This document shows, piece by piece, positions 25,983-35,759 of a DNA stretch of 64,000 bases; within the stretch, counting starts at the first letter, position 1, and the number at the start of each line of letters is the position of its first letter. The translations under genes and the position numbers were made by a program. Under the pieces are notes generated by a model. That model did not search any database, was not told the DNA's origin, and worked only from the letters and a program-made list of their open reading frames with translations. Where the stretch lies: the NCBI GenBank assembly GCA_026414745.1, contig JAOAIK010000040.1:62001-126000 (forward strand), given 5' to 3'. Source of the stretch: Roseococcus sp. (GTDB lineage: Bacteria > Pseudomonadota > Alphaproteobacteria > Acetobacterales > Acetobacteraceae).

Positions 25983-27278
25983 TCAGGCCTCCGCGACCAG
26001 GATGGCGCGCACGTCGTTCACGTTGGTCAGCGTCGGGCCCGTGCGCAGCGCGCCGCCGGCCGCCTCGAACACCTCGAGGCTGCGATGCGCGGCCAGGGCG
26101 GCGCGCGGGTCGAGCCCCGCCGCGCGCGCGGCGGCCAGCGTGCCCGGCCCGCACCAGGCGCCCGCCGCCTCCGACCGGCCGTCAATGCCATCCGTGTCGG
26201 CGCAGAGCGCCCAGATGCCCGGCGCGCCGTTCAGCGCGAGCGCCAGCCCGAGCAGCGTCTCGGTGTTGCGCCCGCCGCGGCCCTCGGCGCCGGGGGCGAG
26301 GGTCACCGTCGTCTCGCCGCCCGACAGCAGCACGCAGGGGGGGGCGATGGGCAGCCCGTGCCGGCGGGCGGAGAGCGCGATGCCCGCCAGCGCGGTGCCC
26401 ACATGCCGCGCCTCCCCCTCCAGCGCATCGCCGAGGACGAGCGGGGCGAGCCCCTCCGCCCGCGCCGCCTCGGCCATGGCGCGCAGCGCCATCATCGGCG
26501 TGGCGATCAGCCGGAACTCGGCGCGCGCGAGGCGCGGATCGCCGGGCTTCGGAGTCTCCTCCTCCGCGGCGGCCAGATGCGCCGCCACCGCCGCGGGCAG
26601 GGCGAGGCGGTGATGCGCCGCCAGCGCCCGCGCCTCGGCGAAGCTGGTCGGGTCGGCCACCGTGGGGCCGGAGGCGATCACCTCCGGATCATCGCCGGGC
26701 ACGTCGGAAATGGCGAGTGTGACCACGCGCGCCGGATGGGCCGCCGCCGCCAGCCGCCCGCCCGAGAAGGCGGAGAGATGCTTGCGGATGCAGTTCATCG
26801 CGTGGATGCCCGCGCCCGAGGCGAGCAGCGCGCGGTTGGTGGCGATCAGGTCCTCGAGCGTCAGCCCCTCGGCGGGAAGCGTGGCCAGCGCCGAGCCGCC
26901 GCCCGAGATGAGCGCGAGAACGAGGTCCTCGGCGGTGAGGCCGCGCAGCAGGCCGAGCATCTCGCGCGCCGCGGCCGCGCCGGCCGCGTCCGGCACCGGA
27001 TGCGCCCCGAAGCGGAGCGCGATGCGCCCGAGCGGCAGCCCCGCACCGTGCGGGGCGATGACGAGGCCGGTGAGCGGCACATCGGGCCAGGCGGCCTCCA
27101 CCGCCTGCGCCATCCTGGCCGCCGCCTTGCCCACGCCCACCACCACCACCCGCCCTGCGCGCGGCGGCTCGGGCAGATGCGCGGCCAGCACGGCCAGCGG
27201 GTCGGCCGCGCGCACCGCCGCCTCGAACATCGCCCGCAGCGCCGCCGCCGCGCGCGCCTCGCTCCATTCGCCCGCCAT
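25983..27278 (-). CDS. ttuD: Glycerate 2-kinase (GckA/TtuD, MOFRL family)
   Basis: A 431-residue glycerate kinase of the DUF4147 plus MOFRL type, which phosphorylates D-glycerate, usually to 2-phosphoglycerate. The N-terminal domain has VVVGVGKAAARMAQAVE and LISGGGSALATLP; the C-terminal MOFRL domain has LLSGGETTVTL and GRGGRNTETLLGLAL. Older annotations call this family hydroxypyruvate reductase (TtuD). Start at 27278 with GAAAGGAAG upstream. Divergent from tartrate dehydrogenase and followed by pyruvate kinase, it completes a glycerate-to-pyruvate route except for enolase. Confidence 0.9.
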   Translation of the reverse strand: MAGEWSEARAAAALRAMFEAAVRAADPLAVLAAHLPEPPRAGRVVVVGVGKAAARMAQAVEAAWPDVPLTGLVIAPHGAGLPLGRIALRFGAHPVPDAAGAAAAREMLGLLRGLTAEDLVLALISGGGSALATLPAEGLTLEDLIATNRALLASGAGIHAMNCIRKHLSAFSGGRLAAAAHPARVVTLAISDVPGDDPEVIASGPTVADPTSFAEARALAAHHRLALPAAVAAHLAAAEEETPKPGDPRLARAEFRLIATPMMALRAMAEAARAEGLAPLVLGDALEGEARHVGTALAGIALSARRHGLPIAPPCVLLSGGETTVTLAPGAEGRGGRNTETLLGLALALNGAPGIWALCADTDGIDGRSEAAGAWCGPGTLAAARAAGLDPRAALAAHRSLEVFEAAGGALRTGPTLTNVNDVRAILVAEA

Positions 27279-27327
27279 CGCCTTCCTTTCCCTCCTCCCC
27301 TTATGGCCCCCCGCGGCGCACCGCGCC

Positions 27328-27369
27328 AAGCCCGATGGGCTTCAAAACCGCGCGCGGGCATGCGATGCC
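27328..27369. promoter_or_regulatory. Two palindromes in the divergent tartrate promoter region
   Basis: AAGCCC-GAT-GGGCTT (27328-27342) and GGCAT-GCG-ATGCC (27357-27369) are perfect dyads whose centres are 28 bases apart in the 120-base gap between ttuD and ttuC. They are placed to control both directions. No regulator gene is adjacent, so the cognate factor is unknown. Confidence 0.45.
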
Positions 27370-27398
27370 TCGCCACCGCAACAGAGGGAGGATTCGCC

Positions 27399-28472
27399 AT
27401 GCGCACGCACCGGATCGCCGCCATCCCAGGGGATGGCATCGGCCAGGAGGTGATCCCCGCCGGGCTCGAGGTGCTGCGCGCGCTGGCCGAACGCGCGGGC
27501 GACTTCCGCCTGGATGTGGTGGAGTTCCCCTGGGGCAGCGACTTCTACCGCGCCACCGGCCGCATGATGCCGGAAGACGGGCTCGCCACGCTCAAGGGCT
27601 TCGATGCGATCTATTTCGGCGCGGTGGGCGACCCGCAGCTGCCCGATGACGTGACGCTGTGGGGGCTGCGCCTCGCCATCTGCCAGGGCTTCGACCAGTA
27701 CGCGAACATCCGCCCCACGCGGGTGCTGCCCGGCATCGAGAGCCCGCTGCGCGGCCTCGCCCCCGGCGCCATCGACTGGGTGATCGTGCGCGAGAACAGC
27801 GAGGGCGAATACGCGGGCCATGGGGGGCGCGCCCATCGCGGCCACGCCATCGAGGTGGCGACCGAGACCGCCATCTTCACCCGCGCGGGCGTGGAGCGGA
27901 TCATGCGCACCGCCTTCGCCATCGCGCGCTCGCGCCCGCGCCGGCTGCTCACCGTCGTCACCAAGTCCAACGCGCAGCGCCACGGCATGGTGTTGTGGGA
28001 CGAGGTCGCGGCCGCGGTCGCCGCCGATTTCCCCGATGTGCGCTGGGAGAAGGAGCTGGTGGACGCGATGGCCGCGCGCATGGTCCGCCGGCCGGCCAGC
28101 ATCGACACCGTGGTGGCGACGAACCTGCACGCCGACATCCTGAGCGACCTCGCGGGCGCGCTGGCGGGCTCGCTCGGCGTGGCGCCGACCGCGAACCTCG
28201 ACCCCTCGCGCGCGCATCCCTCCATGTTCGAGCCCATCCACGGCTCGGCCTTCGACATCATGGGCAAGGGGGTGGCGAACCCGATCGCCACCTTCTGGAC
28301 CGCCTGCATGATGCTCGAGCACCTGGGCGAGACGGAGGGTGCGGCGCGGCTGATGCGCGCGATCGAGGCCACGACCGCCAGGGGCGTGCTGACGCCCGAC
28401 CTCGGCGGCACGGCCCGCACGGCGGAGGTGACGGCGGCGGTGATCGCGGCTATCCGGGGAGACAACGCATAA
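27399..28472 (+). CDS. ttuC: Tartrate dehydrogenase/decarboxylase or D-malate dehydrogenase
   Basis: A 357-residue decarboxylating beta-hydroxyacid dehydrogenase of the isopropylmalate dehydrogenase superfamily. PGDGIGQEVIP is at the N-terminus; RENSEGEYAG (E132-N-S-E135) is the tartrate/D-malate variant of the substrate loop, unlike the Leu/Arg pattern of LeuB or the Ser site of isocitrate dehydrogenase. TNLHADILSDLAGALAG and PIHGSAFDIMGKG complete the site. Family members act on tartrate (giving glycerate or oxaloglycolate) and D-malate. The divergent glycerate and pyruvate kinase genes favour tartrate use. AGGGAGGA lies 11 bases upstream. Confidence 0.85.
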   Translation: MRTHRIAAIPGDGIGQEVIPAGLEVLRALAERAGDFRLDVVEFPWGSDFYRATGRMMPEDGLATLKGFDAIYFGAVGDPQLPDDVTLWGLRLAICQGFDQYANIRPTRVLPGIESPLRGLAPGAIDWVIVRENSEGEYAGHGGRAHRGHAIEVATETAIFTRAGVERIMRTAFAIARSRPRRLLTVVTKSNAQRHGMVLWDEVAAAVAADFPDVRWEKELVDAMAARMVRRPASIDTVVATNLHADILSDLAGALAGSLGVAPTANLDPSRAHPSMFEPIHGSAFDIMGKGVANPIATFWTACMMLEHLGETEGAARLMRAIEATTARGVLTPDLGGTARTAEVTAAVIAAIRGDNA

Positions 28473-28480
28473 GTCTCCCC
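28456..28480 (+). promoter_or_regulatory. Hairpin over the ttuC stop codon
   Basis: GGGGAGAC (28456-28463) and GTCTCCCC (28473-28480) form a perfect 8-bp stem with a 9-base loop that contains the TAA of ttuC. It ends 10 bases before the Bug receptor ATG. It could stabilise or attenuate the message between enzyme and binding protein, or hinder that gene's translation. Confidence 0.5.
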
Positions 28481-28490
28481 GGGGGGAACC

Positions 28491-29456
28491 ATGATCCGTC
28501 GCCGCGCCGCGGCCGCGCTGCCCATGCTGCTCGCCACCCCCGCGCTGGCGCAGCAGGGCTTCCCGAGCCGGCCGCTCACGCTGATGATCCCCTTCGCCGC
28601 CGGCGGGCCGACCGACATGATCGGCCGCCTCCTGGCCGAGGGCATGGCGAAGGATCTCGGCCAGCCCGTGGCGGCCGAGAACGTCACGGGCGCGGGCGGC
28701 ACCATCGCCGCCGCGCGCGTCGCGCAGTCGCGCCCCGACGGGCACACGCTGCTGATCCACCACATCGGCCTCGCGGCGGCGGCGACGCTGTATCGCCAGC
28801 TTCCCTTCAGCATCGAGCGCGGCCTCGCGCCGCTCGGCGTCGTCTCGCACACCGGCATGACGCTGGTGGCGCGCCCCGATTTCCCGCCCGCCGGGCTGCA
28901 GGGCTACATCGCCCTGCTGCGCGAGCAGGGGGACAGGCTGAACCTCGGCCACAGCGGGCTGGGCGGCTCCAACCAGCTCTGCGGCATGCTGCTGCAGCAC
29001 CTCGCGGGGCGCAGCGCCACCACCATCGTCTTCCGCGGCAGCGCGCCGGCGATGACGGAGATGATGGCCGGCCGGCTCGATATCTCCTGCGAGCAGGCGA
29101 CGGTGGCCGCCCCCTTCGTGCGCGAGGGGCGCATCAAGGCCTATGCGGTGACGCTGCCCGAGCGCATCCCGGGCTTCGACGTGCCCACCGCGCGCGAGCA
29201 GGGGGTGGACCTCGTCATGTCCGCCTGGCACGGCCTCTATGCCGCGGCGGGCACGCCGCCCGAGGTGCAGCAGCGTCTCGCCGCCGCCATCCGCGCCGCG
29301 CTGCGCGAGGAGCGCCTGCGCCAGCGCTTCGCCGAGACGCTGACGACCGTGGCCAGGGAGGACGAGGCCACCCCCGACCACCACGCCCGCTTCCTGGCGA
29401 GCGAGATCGCCCGCCTGCGGCCGCTCATCCTCGCCGCCGGGCAGTTCGCGGATTGA
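28491..29456 (+). CDS. Bug/TctC-type tricarboxylate transporter receptor (second)
   Basis: A 321-residue periplasmic binding protein with a signal peptide (1-20, ending TPALAQ). Blocks MIPFAAGGPTDMIGRLLAE, AENVTGAGGTIAAARVA and the late SAWHGLYAAAGTP place it in the Bug family. It follows the tartrate/malate dehydrogenase gene by 18 bases and is probably cotranscribed, so tartrate or malate is the likely ligand. The membrane subunits TctA and TctB are not in the window and must be elsewhere if transport is its role. Confidence 0.88.
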   Translation: MIRRRAAAALPMLLATPALAQQGFPSRPLTLMIPFAAGGPTDMIGRLLAEGMAKDLGQPVAAENVTGAGGTIAAARVAQSRPDGHTLLIHHIGLAAAATLYRQLPFSIERGLAPLGVVSHTGMTLVARPDFPPAGLQGYIALLREQGDRLNLGHSGLGGSNQLCGMLLQHLAGRSATTIVFRGSAPAMTEMMAGRLDISCEQATVAAPFVREGRIKAYAVTLPERIPGFDVPTAREQGVDLVMSAWHGLYAAAGTPPEVQQRLAAAIRAALREERLRQRFAETLTTVAREDEATPDHHARFLASEIARLRPLILAAGQFAD

Positions 29457-29505
29457 AGCGGCACGCGGACGGGGGCATCTGAGGGGGCAGCGAAGGAGAC
29501 TCCCG

Positions 29506-29865
29506 ATGCCCGCACCCCAGCCCGAAGCGAATCTCGCGCTCGGCGCCGCGGCCGCCCTCGACGCCGCGACGCGCGAGAAGATCGAGGCCGCCGCCTTCCG
29601 CAAGCTCGTGCAGCACCTGCGCGAGCGCACGGACGTGCAGAACATCGACATGATGAACCTCGCCGGCTTCTGCCGGAACTGCCTCTCGCGCTGGTACCAG
29701 GAGGCGGCGGCCGAGGCCGGCCTCGCCCTCGAGACGCCGGCGGCGCGCGAGGTGATCTACGGCATGGACTACAAGGCCTGGCAGGCGGCCCACCAGAAGG
29801 AGGCGAGCGAGGCGCAGAAGCAGGCCTTCGCTGCCGCCATGGCCAAGCATGGCGGGGCGGGCTAA
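29506..29865 (+). CDS. DUF1244 family protein
   Basis: A 119-residue cytoplasmic protein of DUF1244, a small helical family widespread in proteobacteria with no known function. The core is FRKLVQHLRERTDVQNIDMM (31-50) and LAGFCRNCLSRWYQEAA with C56 and C59. The N-terminus (1-20) is an Ala-rich extension. GAAGGAGA lies just upstream. It is followed 10 bases later by the GapR-like gene. Confidence 0.9.
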   Translation: MPAPQPEANLALGAAAALDAATREKIEAAAFRKLVQHLRERTDVQNIDMMNLAGFCRNCLSRWYQEAAAEAGLALETPAAREVIYGMDYKAWQAAHQKEASEAQKQAFAAAMAKHGGAG

Positions 29866-29875
29866 ACGCCCGCGC

Positions 29876-30133
29876 ATGGCGACCAGGGACGACAAGGAGG
29901 TCGGCGGCATCGCCGCCGACCGGTTGCGCAGCATCGTCGAGCGCATCGAGCGGCTGGAGGAGGAGCGCAAGGCGCTCGCCTCCGACATCAAGGACATCTA
30001 CGCCGAGGCGAAATCCGCCGGCTTCGATGTCAAGGTGATCCGCCAGCTCATCCAGCTCCGCCGCAGGGAGCCCGCGGAGGTCGAGGAGCAGGAGACCCTG
30101 CTCGACCTCTACCGCCGCGCGCTCGGGATGTGA
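29876..30133 (+). CDS. gapR: GapR family nucleoid-associated protein (DUF2312)
   Basis: An 85-residue protein close to GapR of Caulobacter, which clamps overtwisted AT-rich DNA ahead of replication and transcription forks. The coiled-coil segment LRSIVERIERLEEERKALAS is followed by DIYAEAKSAGFDVKVIRQL and ends LLDLYRRALGM, in the family order. I prefer the ATG at 29876 to that at 29849, because the longer form adds a basic stretch absent from the family and overlaps the previous gene. Confidence 0.9.
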   Translation: MATRDDKEVGGIAADRLRSIVERIERLEEERKALASDIKDIYAEAKSAGFDVKVIRQLIQLRRREPAEVEEQETLLDLYRRALGM

Positions 30134-30239
30134 GGGCGGGGGAGCGGCTTCGTCGCCCGCCGCGGGGGCCATCCGCCCCGGTGCCGCCTCGGCCGGGCAA
30201 CAGGTCCGGGGCGGGGGCGAGCCGATCCAGCCTCCTCCC

Positions 30240-31160
30240 TCATCCCGCCCGCCGCGCCTCCTGCGCGCGCACATGCAGCAGCGCGAGGTCGTGCCAGCCC
30301 GTCTCCATGCCGGCGCGCGCTAGCGCCTCGCGCAGGAAGCCGAGCACATGCTCGCCCTCGGACCGGCGCCCGGCCTCGATGTCCCGCAGCATCGACGTGG
30401 CGTAGGCGCTGGCCGGGTCGGAAAAGAGGGCGCGGTATTCGGCGAGGAAGGCCCCGGGCATCGGGTGGCCCTCGGCGGCGGCGAGCGCGGCGTGGCGGTC
30501 GAGCAGCGCGTGCAGGAAGGGCGCGCCGCCGGCCCGCACGATGGCGCCCACCGGCGCGCGCATCAGCACCGTGCCGAGCGCCGCCGTGCCGAGGTGCACG
30601 AGCTTCTCCCACATGCGCTGGCGGATGTCCGGCACCGCCTCGGCGACCACGCCGCGGCAGGGCGCGAAGGCCGCCGCGATGGCGCGGACGCGCGGGCTCC
30701 CCTCCGCGTCGCGCTCGCCGAAGACGAGGCTGCGCCAGTCGTTGAGGTGATGCACCCCCCCCTCCTCGTCCAGCCGCGCCTGGATCTTCGCGAGCCCGCC
30801 CAGCACCGCCTCGCGCCCGAAGGCCTCGTCCAGCGCCGCGAGGTGGGACATGCCGTTGAGCACGGGCAGGATGGCGGTGCGCCGGTCCACCGCCGGGCGC
30901 AGCGCGGCGATGGCCTCCGCGAGGTCATAGGCCTTGCAGGCGAGCAGCACGAGGTCGTAGCCCGGCGCGACCGCCTCGGGGGTCACCGTCCGCACGGGCA
31001 GATGCGCGTCGCCGAAGGGGCTGCAGAGGCGAAGCCCCCGCGCGGCCAGCGCCGCGGCGCGGGCCGGGCGCAGCAGGAAGGTGACATCCGCCCCCGCCTC
31101 GGCCAGCCGCCCGCCGAAATAGCCGCCGACCGCCCCCGCCCCGAGCACCAGACACCGCAT
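30240..31160 (-). CDS. panE: 2-Dehydropantoate 2-reductase (ketopantoate reductase family)
   Basis: A 306-residue ApbA/PanE family enzyme, which reduces ketopantoate to pantoate with NADPH in CoA synthesis. The nucleotide site is GAGAVG at 7-12; ACKAYDLAEA carries the active-site lysine, and MWEKLVHLGTAALG is the conserved C-terminal domain start. The family also includes reductases for other 2-oxo acids, so the exact substrate is not certain. It is divergent from the macA-like gene across a 62-base gap. Confidence 0.85.
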   Translation of the reverse strand: MRCLVLGAGAVGGYFGGRLAEAGADVTFLLRPARAAALAARGLRLCSPFGDAHLPVRTVTPEAVAPGYDLVLLACKAYDLAEAIAALRPAVDRRTAILPVLNGMSHLAALDEAFGREAVLGGLAKIQARLDEEGGVHHLNDWRSLVFGERDAEGSPRVRAIAAAFAPCRGVVAEAVPDIRQRMWEKLVHLGTAALGTVLMRAPVGAIVRAGGAPFLHALLDRHAALAAAEGHPMPGAFLAEYRALFSDPASAYATSMLRDIEAGRRSEGEHVLGFLREALARAGMETGWHDLALLHVRAQEARRAG

Positions 31161-31222
31161 GTGACATTCTCCCAGAAAGGCGCAACATGCCGGTTACACC
31201 CGGGGGCTAGCATCCCGAAGCC

Positions 31223-32830
31223 ATGCGCAAGCGCCTCATCGCCATTCCCGTGCTGATCGCCCTCGCGGCGGGGGGCTATGTCTACGGCCAGCCGGCCCTT
31301 GCCGCGCTCGGCCTCGCCTGGGGCCGGGGGGAGGCGAACGGGCCGCGGCTGCGCAGCGCCGCGGTGGACCGCGGGCCGATCACCGCCGTGGTCTCCGCCA
31401 CCGGCACGGTGAACCCGGTGGTCTCCGTCATCGTGGGCAGCCAGCTTTCGGGCCAGATCCGGGAGCTGCCGGGGGATTTCAACCAGCGTGTCAGGGCGGG
31501 CCAGCTTCTGGCGCGGCTGGACACGCAGCAGCTCGAGGCCGCGCGCGCCGCCGCCGAGGCCGATCTGCGTGCCGCCGAGGCGGCGGTGGCGGTGGCCCGC
31601 GCCTCGGCCGAGCGTGCGGCCGCCGATGCGGACAGTGCCCGCGCGCAGCTCGCCTCCGCCCGCGCCGGGGTGGCGCGCGTCGAGGCGCTGGCGCGGGACG
31701 CCGAGTTCGAGGCCCGCCGCACCGAGGAGCTGCGCCGCAGCGGCGTGGGCGCGGTGCGCGACGCCACCCGCGCCGGCTTCACCGCCGAGAGCGCGCGCGC
31801 CCAGCTCCTCGCCGCCCAGGCGGAGGCGCAGCAGGCCGAGGCGCTGGTCGCCTCGGCCGAGGCGGTGGCGCGCACCGCCCGCGCCCAGGTGCAGGCGGCG
31901 GAAGCCACCGCCGCCCAGCGTGCCGCCCAGCTCCGGCAGGTGGACGTCTCGCTCTCCTTCGCCTCGATCCGCAGCCCGATCGACGGCGTGATCGTCTCGC
32001 GCAGCGTGGATCTGGGGCAGACCGTGGCGGCCTCGCTGCAGTCGCCCACGCTGTTCACCATCGCCGCCAACCTCGACGAGATGGAGGTCTGGGCCACGGT
32101 GGACGAGGCCGATATCGGCCGGATCCGCCCGGGCCAGGCGGTCACCTTCACCGTGGCGGCACATCCGAGCGTGAACCTCCAGGGCCGGGTGAAGGACATC
32201 CGCCTCAGCCCGACCACGGTGAACAACGTGGTCACCTACACGGTGGTGGTGAGCGCGGACAATCGCGAGGGCCGCATGCTGCCGGGCATGACCGCGACGC
32301 TGCGCATCGTCACCGACGAGCGGGCGGACGCGCTGCGCGTGCCCAACGCGGCGTTGCGCTGGCGCCCGCCGGGTGCGGCGGCCTCCGGCCCCGCCCAGGG
32401 CCCGCCCGCCAGCCCGCTCGAGGCCGCGCTGCGCGAGATGGAGGACCTCACCCCCGCCCAGCGGCAGGAGATCGAGGCGGCGGGGCGCGAGCTGCGCGAG
32501 CGCATGGCCGCCCTGCCCGCCGATGCCGAGGCGCGGCGCCAGCAGGCCCAGGCGGCGCGGCAGCGCTTCCAGTCCCGCCTCTCGGCGGTGCTGACGCCCG
32601 ACCAGCGCGCGCGCCTCGCCTCGGCCCGCGGCCAGCGCGGCGCGACCGGCACCGTCTATGTCCTGGAGGGCGAGGGCCCGCCGCGCGCCGTGACCATCCG
32701 CACCGGGCTGACCGACGGCAGCGTGACCGAGGTGCTGGGCGGGGCGCTGGCCGAGGGCATGCTGGTGGTGACGGGAACGGAGCGCGCCGGGGCCGCGCCG
32801 CGCCCCGCCGCCGGCCGGCCGCTGTTCTGA
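31223..32830 (+). CDS. MacA-type periplasmic adaptor with LTxxQ insertion
   Basis: A 535-residue membrane-fusion protein of the HlyD/MacA type, anchored by an N-terminal segment (about 4-20). A long Ala-rich coiled coil covers about residues 105-235, flanked by the lipoyl halves (GQLSGQIRELPGDFNQRV-like and ASIRSPIDGVIVSRSVD). The C-terminal domain is interrupted by about 65 residues (about 405-472) with LTPAQ (409-413) and LTPDQ (457-461) joined by charged helices, the pattern of Spy/CpxP periplasmic chaperones. The usual length of MacA is near 370-400, so the insertion is additional. It is followed by an ATPase and a permease gene. Confidence 0.88.
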   Translation: MRKRLIAIPVLIALAAGGYVYGQPALAALGLAWGRGEANGPRLRSAAVDRGPITAVVSATGTVNPVVSVIVGSQLSGQIRELPGDFNQRVRAGQLLARLDTQQLEAARAAAEADLRAAEAAVAVARASAERAAADADSARAQLASARAGVARVEALARDAEFEARRTEELRRSGVGAVRDATRAGFTAESARAQLLAAQAEAQQAEALVASAEAVARTARAQVQAAEATAAQRAAQLRQVDVSLSFASIRSPIDGVIVSRSVDLGQTVAASLQSPTLFTIAANLDEMEVWATVDEADIGRIRPGQAVTFTVAAHPSVNLQGRVKDIRLSPTTVNNVVTYTVVVSADNREGRMLPGMTATLRIVTDERADALRVPNAALRWRPPGAAASGPAQGPPASPLEAALREMEDLTPAQRQEIEAAGRELRERMAALPADAEARRQQAQAARQRFQSRLSAVLTPDQRARLASARGQRGATGTVYVLEGEGPPRAVTIRTGLTDGSVTEVLGGALAEGMLVVTGTERAGAAPRPAAGRPLF

Positions 32831-32850
32831 GCCATGGCGATCGCGGCCCC

Positions 32851-33566
32851 ATGCTGATCGAGACGGAGGGCCTGACGCGCCACTACCCCTCGGGCGAGGG
32901 CGTGGTCGCCGCGCTCGAGGACGTCAGCGTCGGCATCGCTCCGGGCGAGTTCGTCGCCGCCATGGGCCCTTCGGGCTCGGGCAAGTCCACCTTCCTCAAC
33001 CTGATCGGCTGCCTCGACCGGCCCACGCGCGGGCGCTACCGGCTGGCGGGGGAGGAGGTGGCGCGGCTGTCCACCAACCGCCTCGCCGCGGTGCGGGGCG
33101 AGAAGATCGGCTTCGTCTTCCAGTCCTTCCACCTGCTGCCGCGCGCCGATGCGCTGGCCAATGTGGAGATGCCGATGCTCTACCGCGGCATCCCGCGCCG
33201 CATCCGGCGCGACCGCGCGGCCGAGGCGCTGGCGCGCGTCGGGCTCGCCGACCGGATGCACCACACGCCGAGCCAGCTCTCGGGCGGGCAGCAGCAGCGC
33301 GTGGCCATCGCGCGCGCCCTCGTGAACGGGCCGGAGCTGCTGCTGGCCGACGAGCCCACAGGCGCGCTCGACAGCCGCACGGGCCTCGAGATCATGGCGC
33401 TGTTCCAGGCGCTCAACCGCGCGGGCGTGGCCATTCTCTGCGTCACCCATGACGCGGACGTGGCGGCCTTCGCCGGCCGCACCCTGCGCTTCCGCGACGG
33501 GCGCATGATCGAGGACACGCGCCATCCGCCCGTCGATGCGGCGGCGCGGCTCGCCCAGAGCTTCGC

Positions 33567-33570
<4 letters not shown>
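32851..33570 (+). CDS. MacB/LolD-type ABC transporter ATPase
   Basis: A 239-residue ATP-binding subunit. Walker A GPSGSGKST at 39-47 (K45), signature LSGGQQQRVAIARAL, Walker B LLLADEPTGALD and the H-loop VTHD are all present. The pattern is that of the MacB/LolD/FtsE group, which drives mechanotransmission rather than membrane transport. It lies 20 bases behind the adaptor gene and overlaps the permease gene by ATGA, making a three-gene MacA-MacB export unit in which ATPase and permease are separate proteins. Confidence 0.93.
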
Positions 33571-34892
<1,322 letters not shown>

Positions 34893-34894
34893 CC

Positions 34895-35725
34895 CTACAG
34901 CATCGCCAGCGGCCGCTTGCGCCGCGGCGGGGGGAAGGCGGCGTCCAGCGCCGCCAGCTCCTCGGGCGAGAGAATGATCTCCGCCGCCGCCGCGTTCTGC
35001 CGCACATGCCCGGGGTCCACCGCCTTGGGGATGCTGACCACGCCGGGGCGCGAGAGCGTCCAGGCGATGGCCATCTGCCCCGGCGTCGCGCCGCGCGCCG
35101 CCGCCACGGCCTTGAGCGCGGGGTGGCGCAGCAGCGCGCCCCCCTGGCCGAGCGGCGAATAGGCCATGACCGGCATGCCCCGCGCCGCGCAGAAGGGCAG
35201 CAGATCGTATTCCGCGCCGCGGTGCGCGAGGTTCAGCAGAACCTGGTCCGTCGCGCAGTGCGCGAGCGCGGGGCCGAGCTCCTCCAGATCCGCCACGTCG
35301 AGGTTGGAGACGCCCCAGTGCCGGATCATCCCCGCCTCCCGCAGGCGCTCCATCGCCTCCGCCGTCTCGGCCAGCGGCACGGAACCGCGCCAGTGCAGCA
35401 GGTAGAGATCGAGGCACTCCACCCCGAGCCGCCGGAGGCTGCGCGCGCAGGCCTGCGGCAGGCCGCGCCGCGAGGCGTTGTGGGGATAGGCCTTGGAGAC
35501 GAGGAACACCGACTCGCGCCGGCCGCGGATGGCCTCGGCCACCACCTCCTCGGCGCCGCCCTCGCCATACATCTCGGCCGTGTCGATCAGCCCGAGGCCG
35601 AGATCGAGGCCGAGGCGCAGCGCCGCCACCTCTGCCGCGCGGTCGCGGGCGCGCTCGCCCATGCGCCATGTGCCCATGCCGAGGCGCGGGATCTCCCCGC
35701 CACCGGGCAGCCGCAGCCCTGTCAT
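34895..35725 (-). CDS. Aldo/keto reductase
   Basis: A 276-residue NADPH-dependent aldo/keto reductase with the full tetrad D48, Y53, K78 and H111 (in DTAEMYGEGG, VSKAY and LYLLHW). C-terminal IPKAVDPGHVRQN is the usual cofactor region. GAAGGAGGG lies before the ATG. It ends three bases from the convergent permease gene. The substrate is unknown; related bacterial enzymes reduce 2,5-diketogluconate or methylglyoxal. Confidence 0.88.
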   Translation of the reverse strand: MTGLRLPGGGEIPRLGMGTWRMGERARDRAAEVAALRLGLDLGLGLIDTAEMYGEGGAEEVVAEAIRGRRESVFLVSKAYPHNASRRGLPQACARSLRRLGVECLDLYLLHWRGSVPLAETAEAMERLREAGMIRHWGVSNLDVADLEELGPALAHCATDQVLLNLAHRGAEYDLLPFCAARGMPVMAYSPLGQGGALLRHPALKAVAAARGATPGQMAIAWTLSRPGVVSIPKAVDPGHVRQNAAAAEIILSPEELAALDAAFPPPRRKRPLAML

Positions 35726-35759
35726 GCCGCGCCCTCCTTCGCCGTGCTACTGATATCGC

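Noticed and set aside
24462-27398. Upstream part of the 1336-codon frame that ends in tartrate dehydrogenase
   Set aside because: Only the part from the ATG at 27399 matches a protein family. The rest is antisense to pyk and the glycerate kinase gene.
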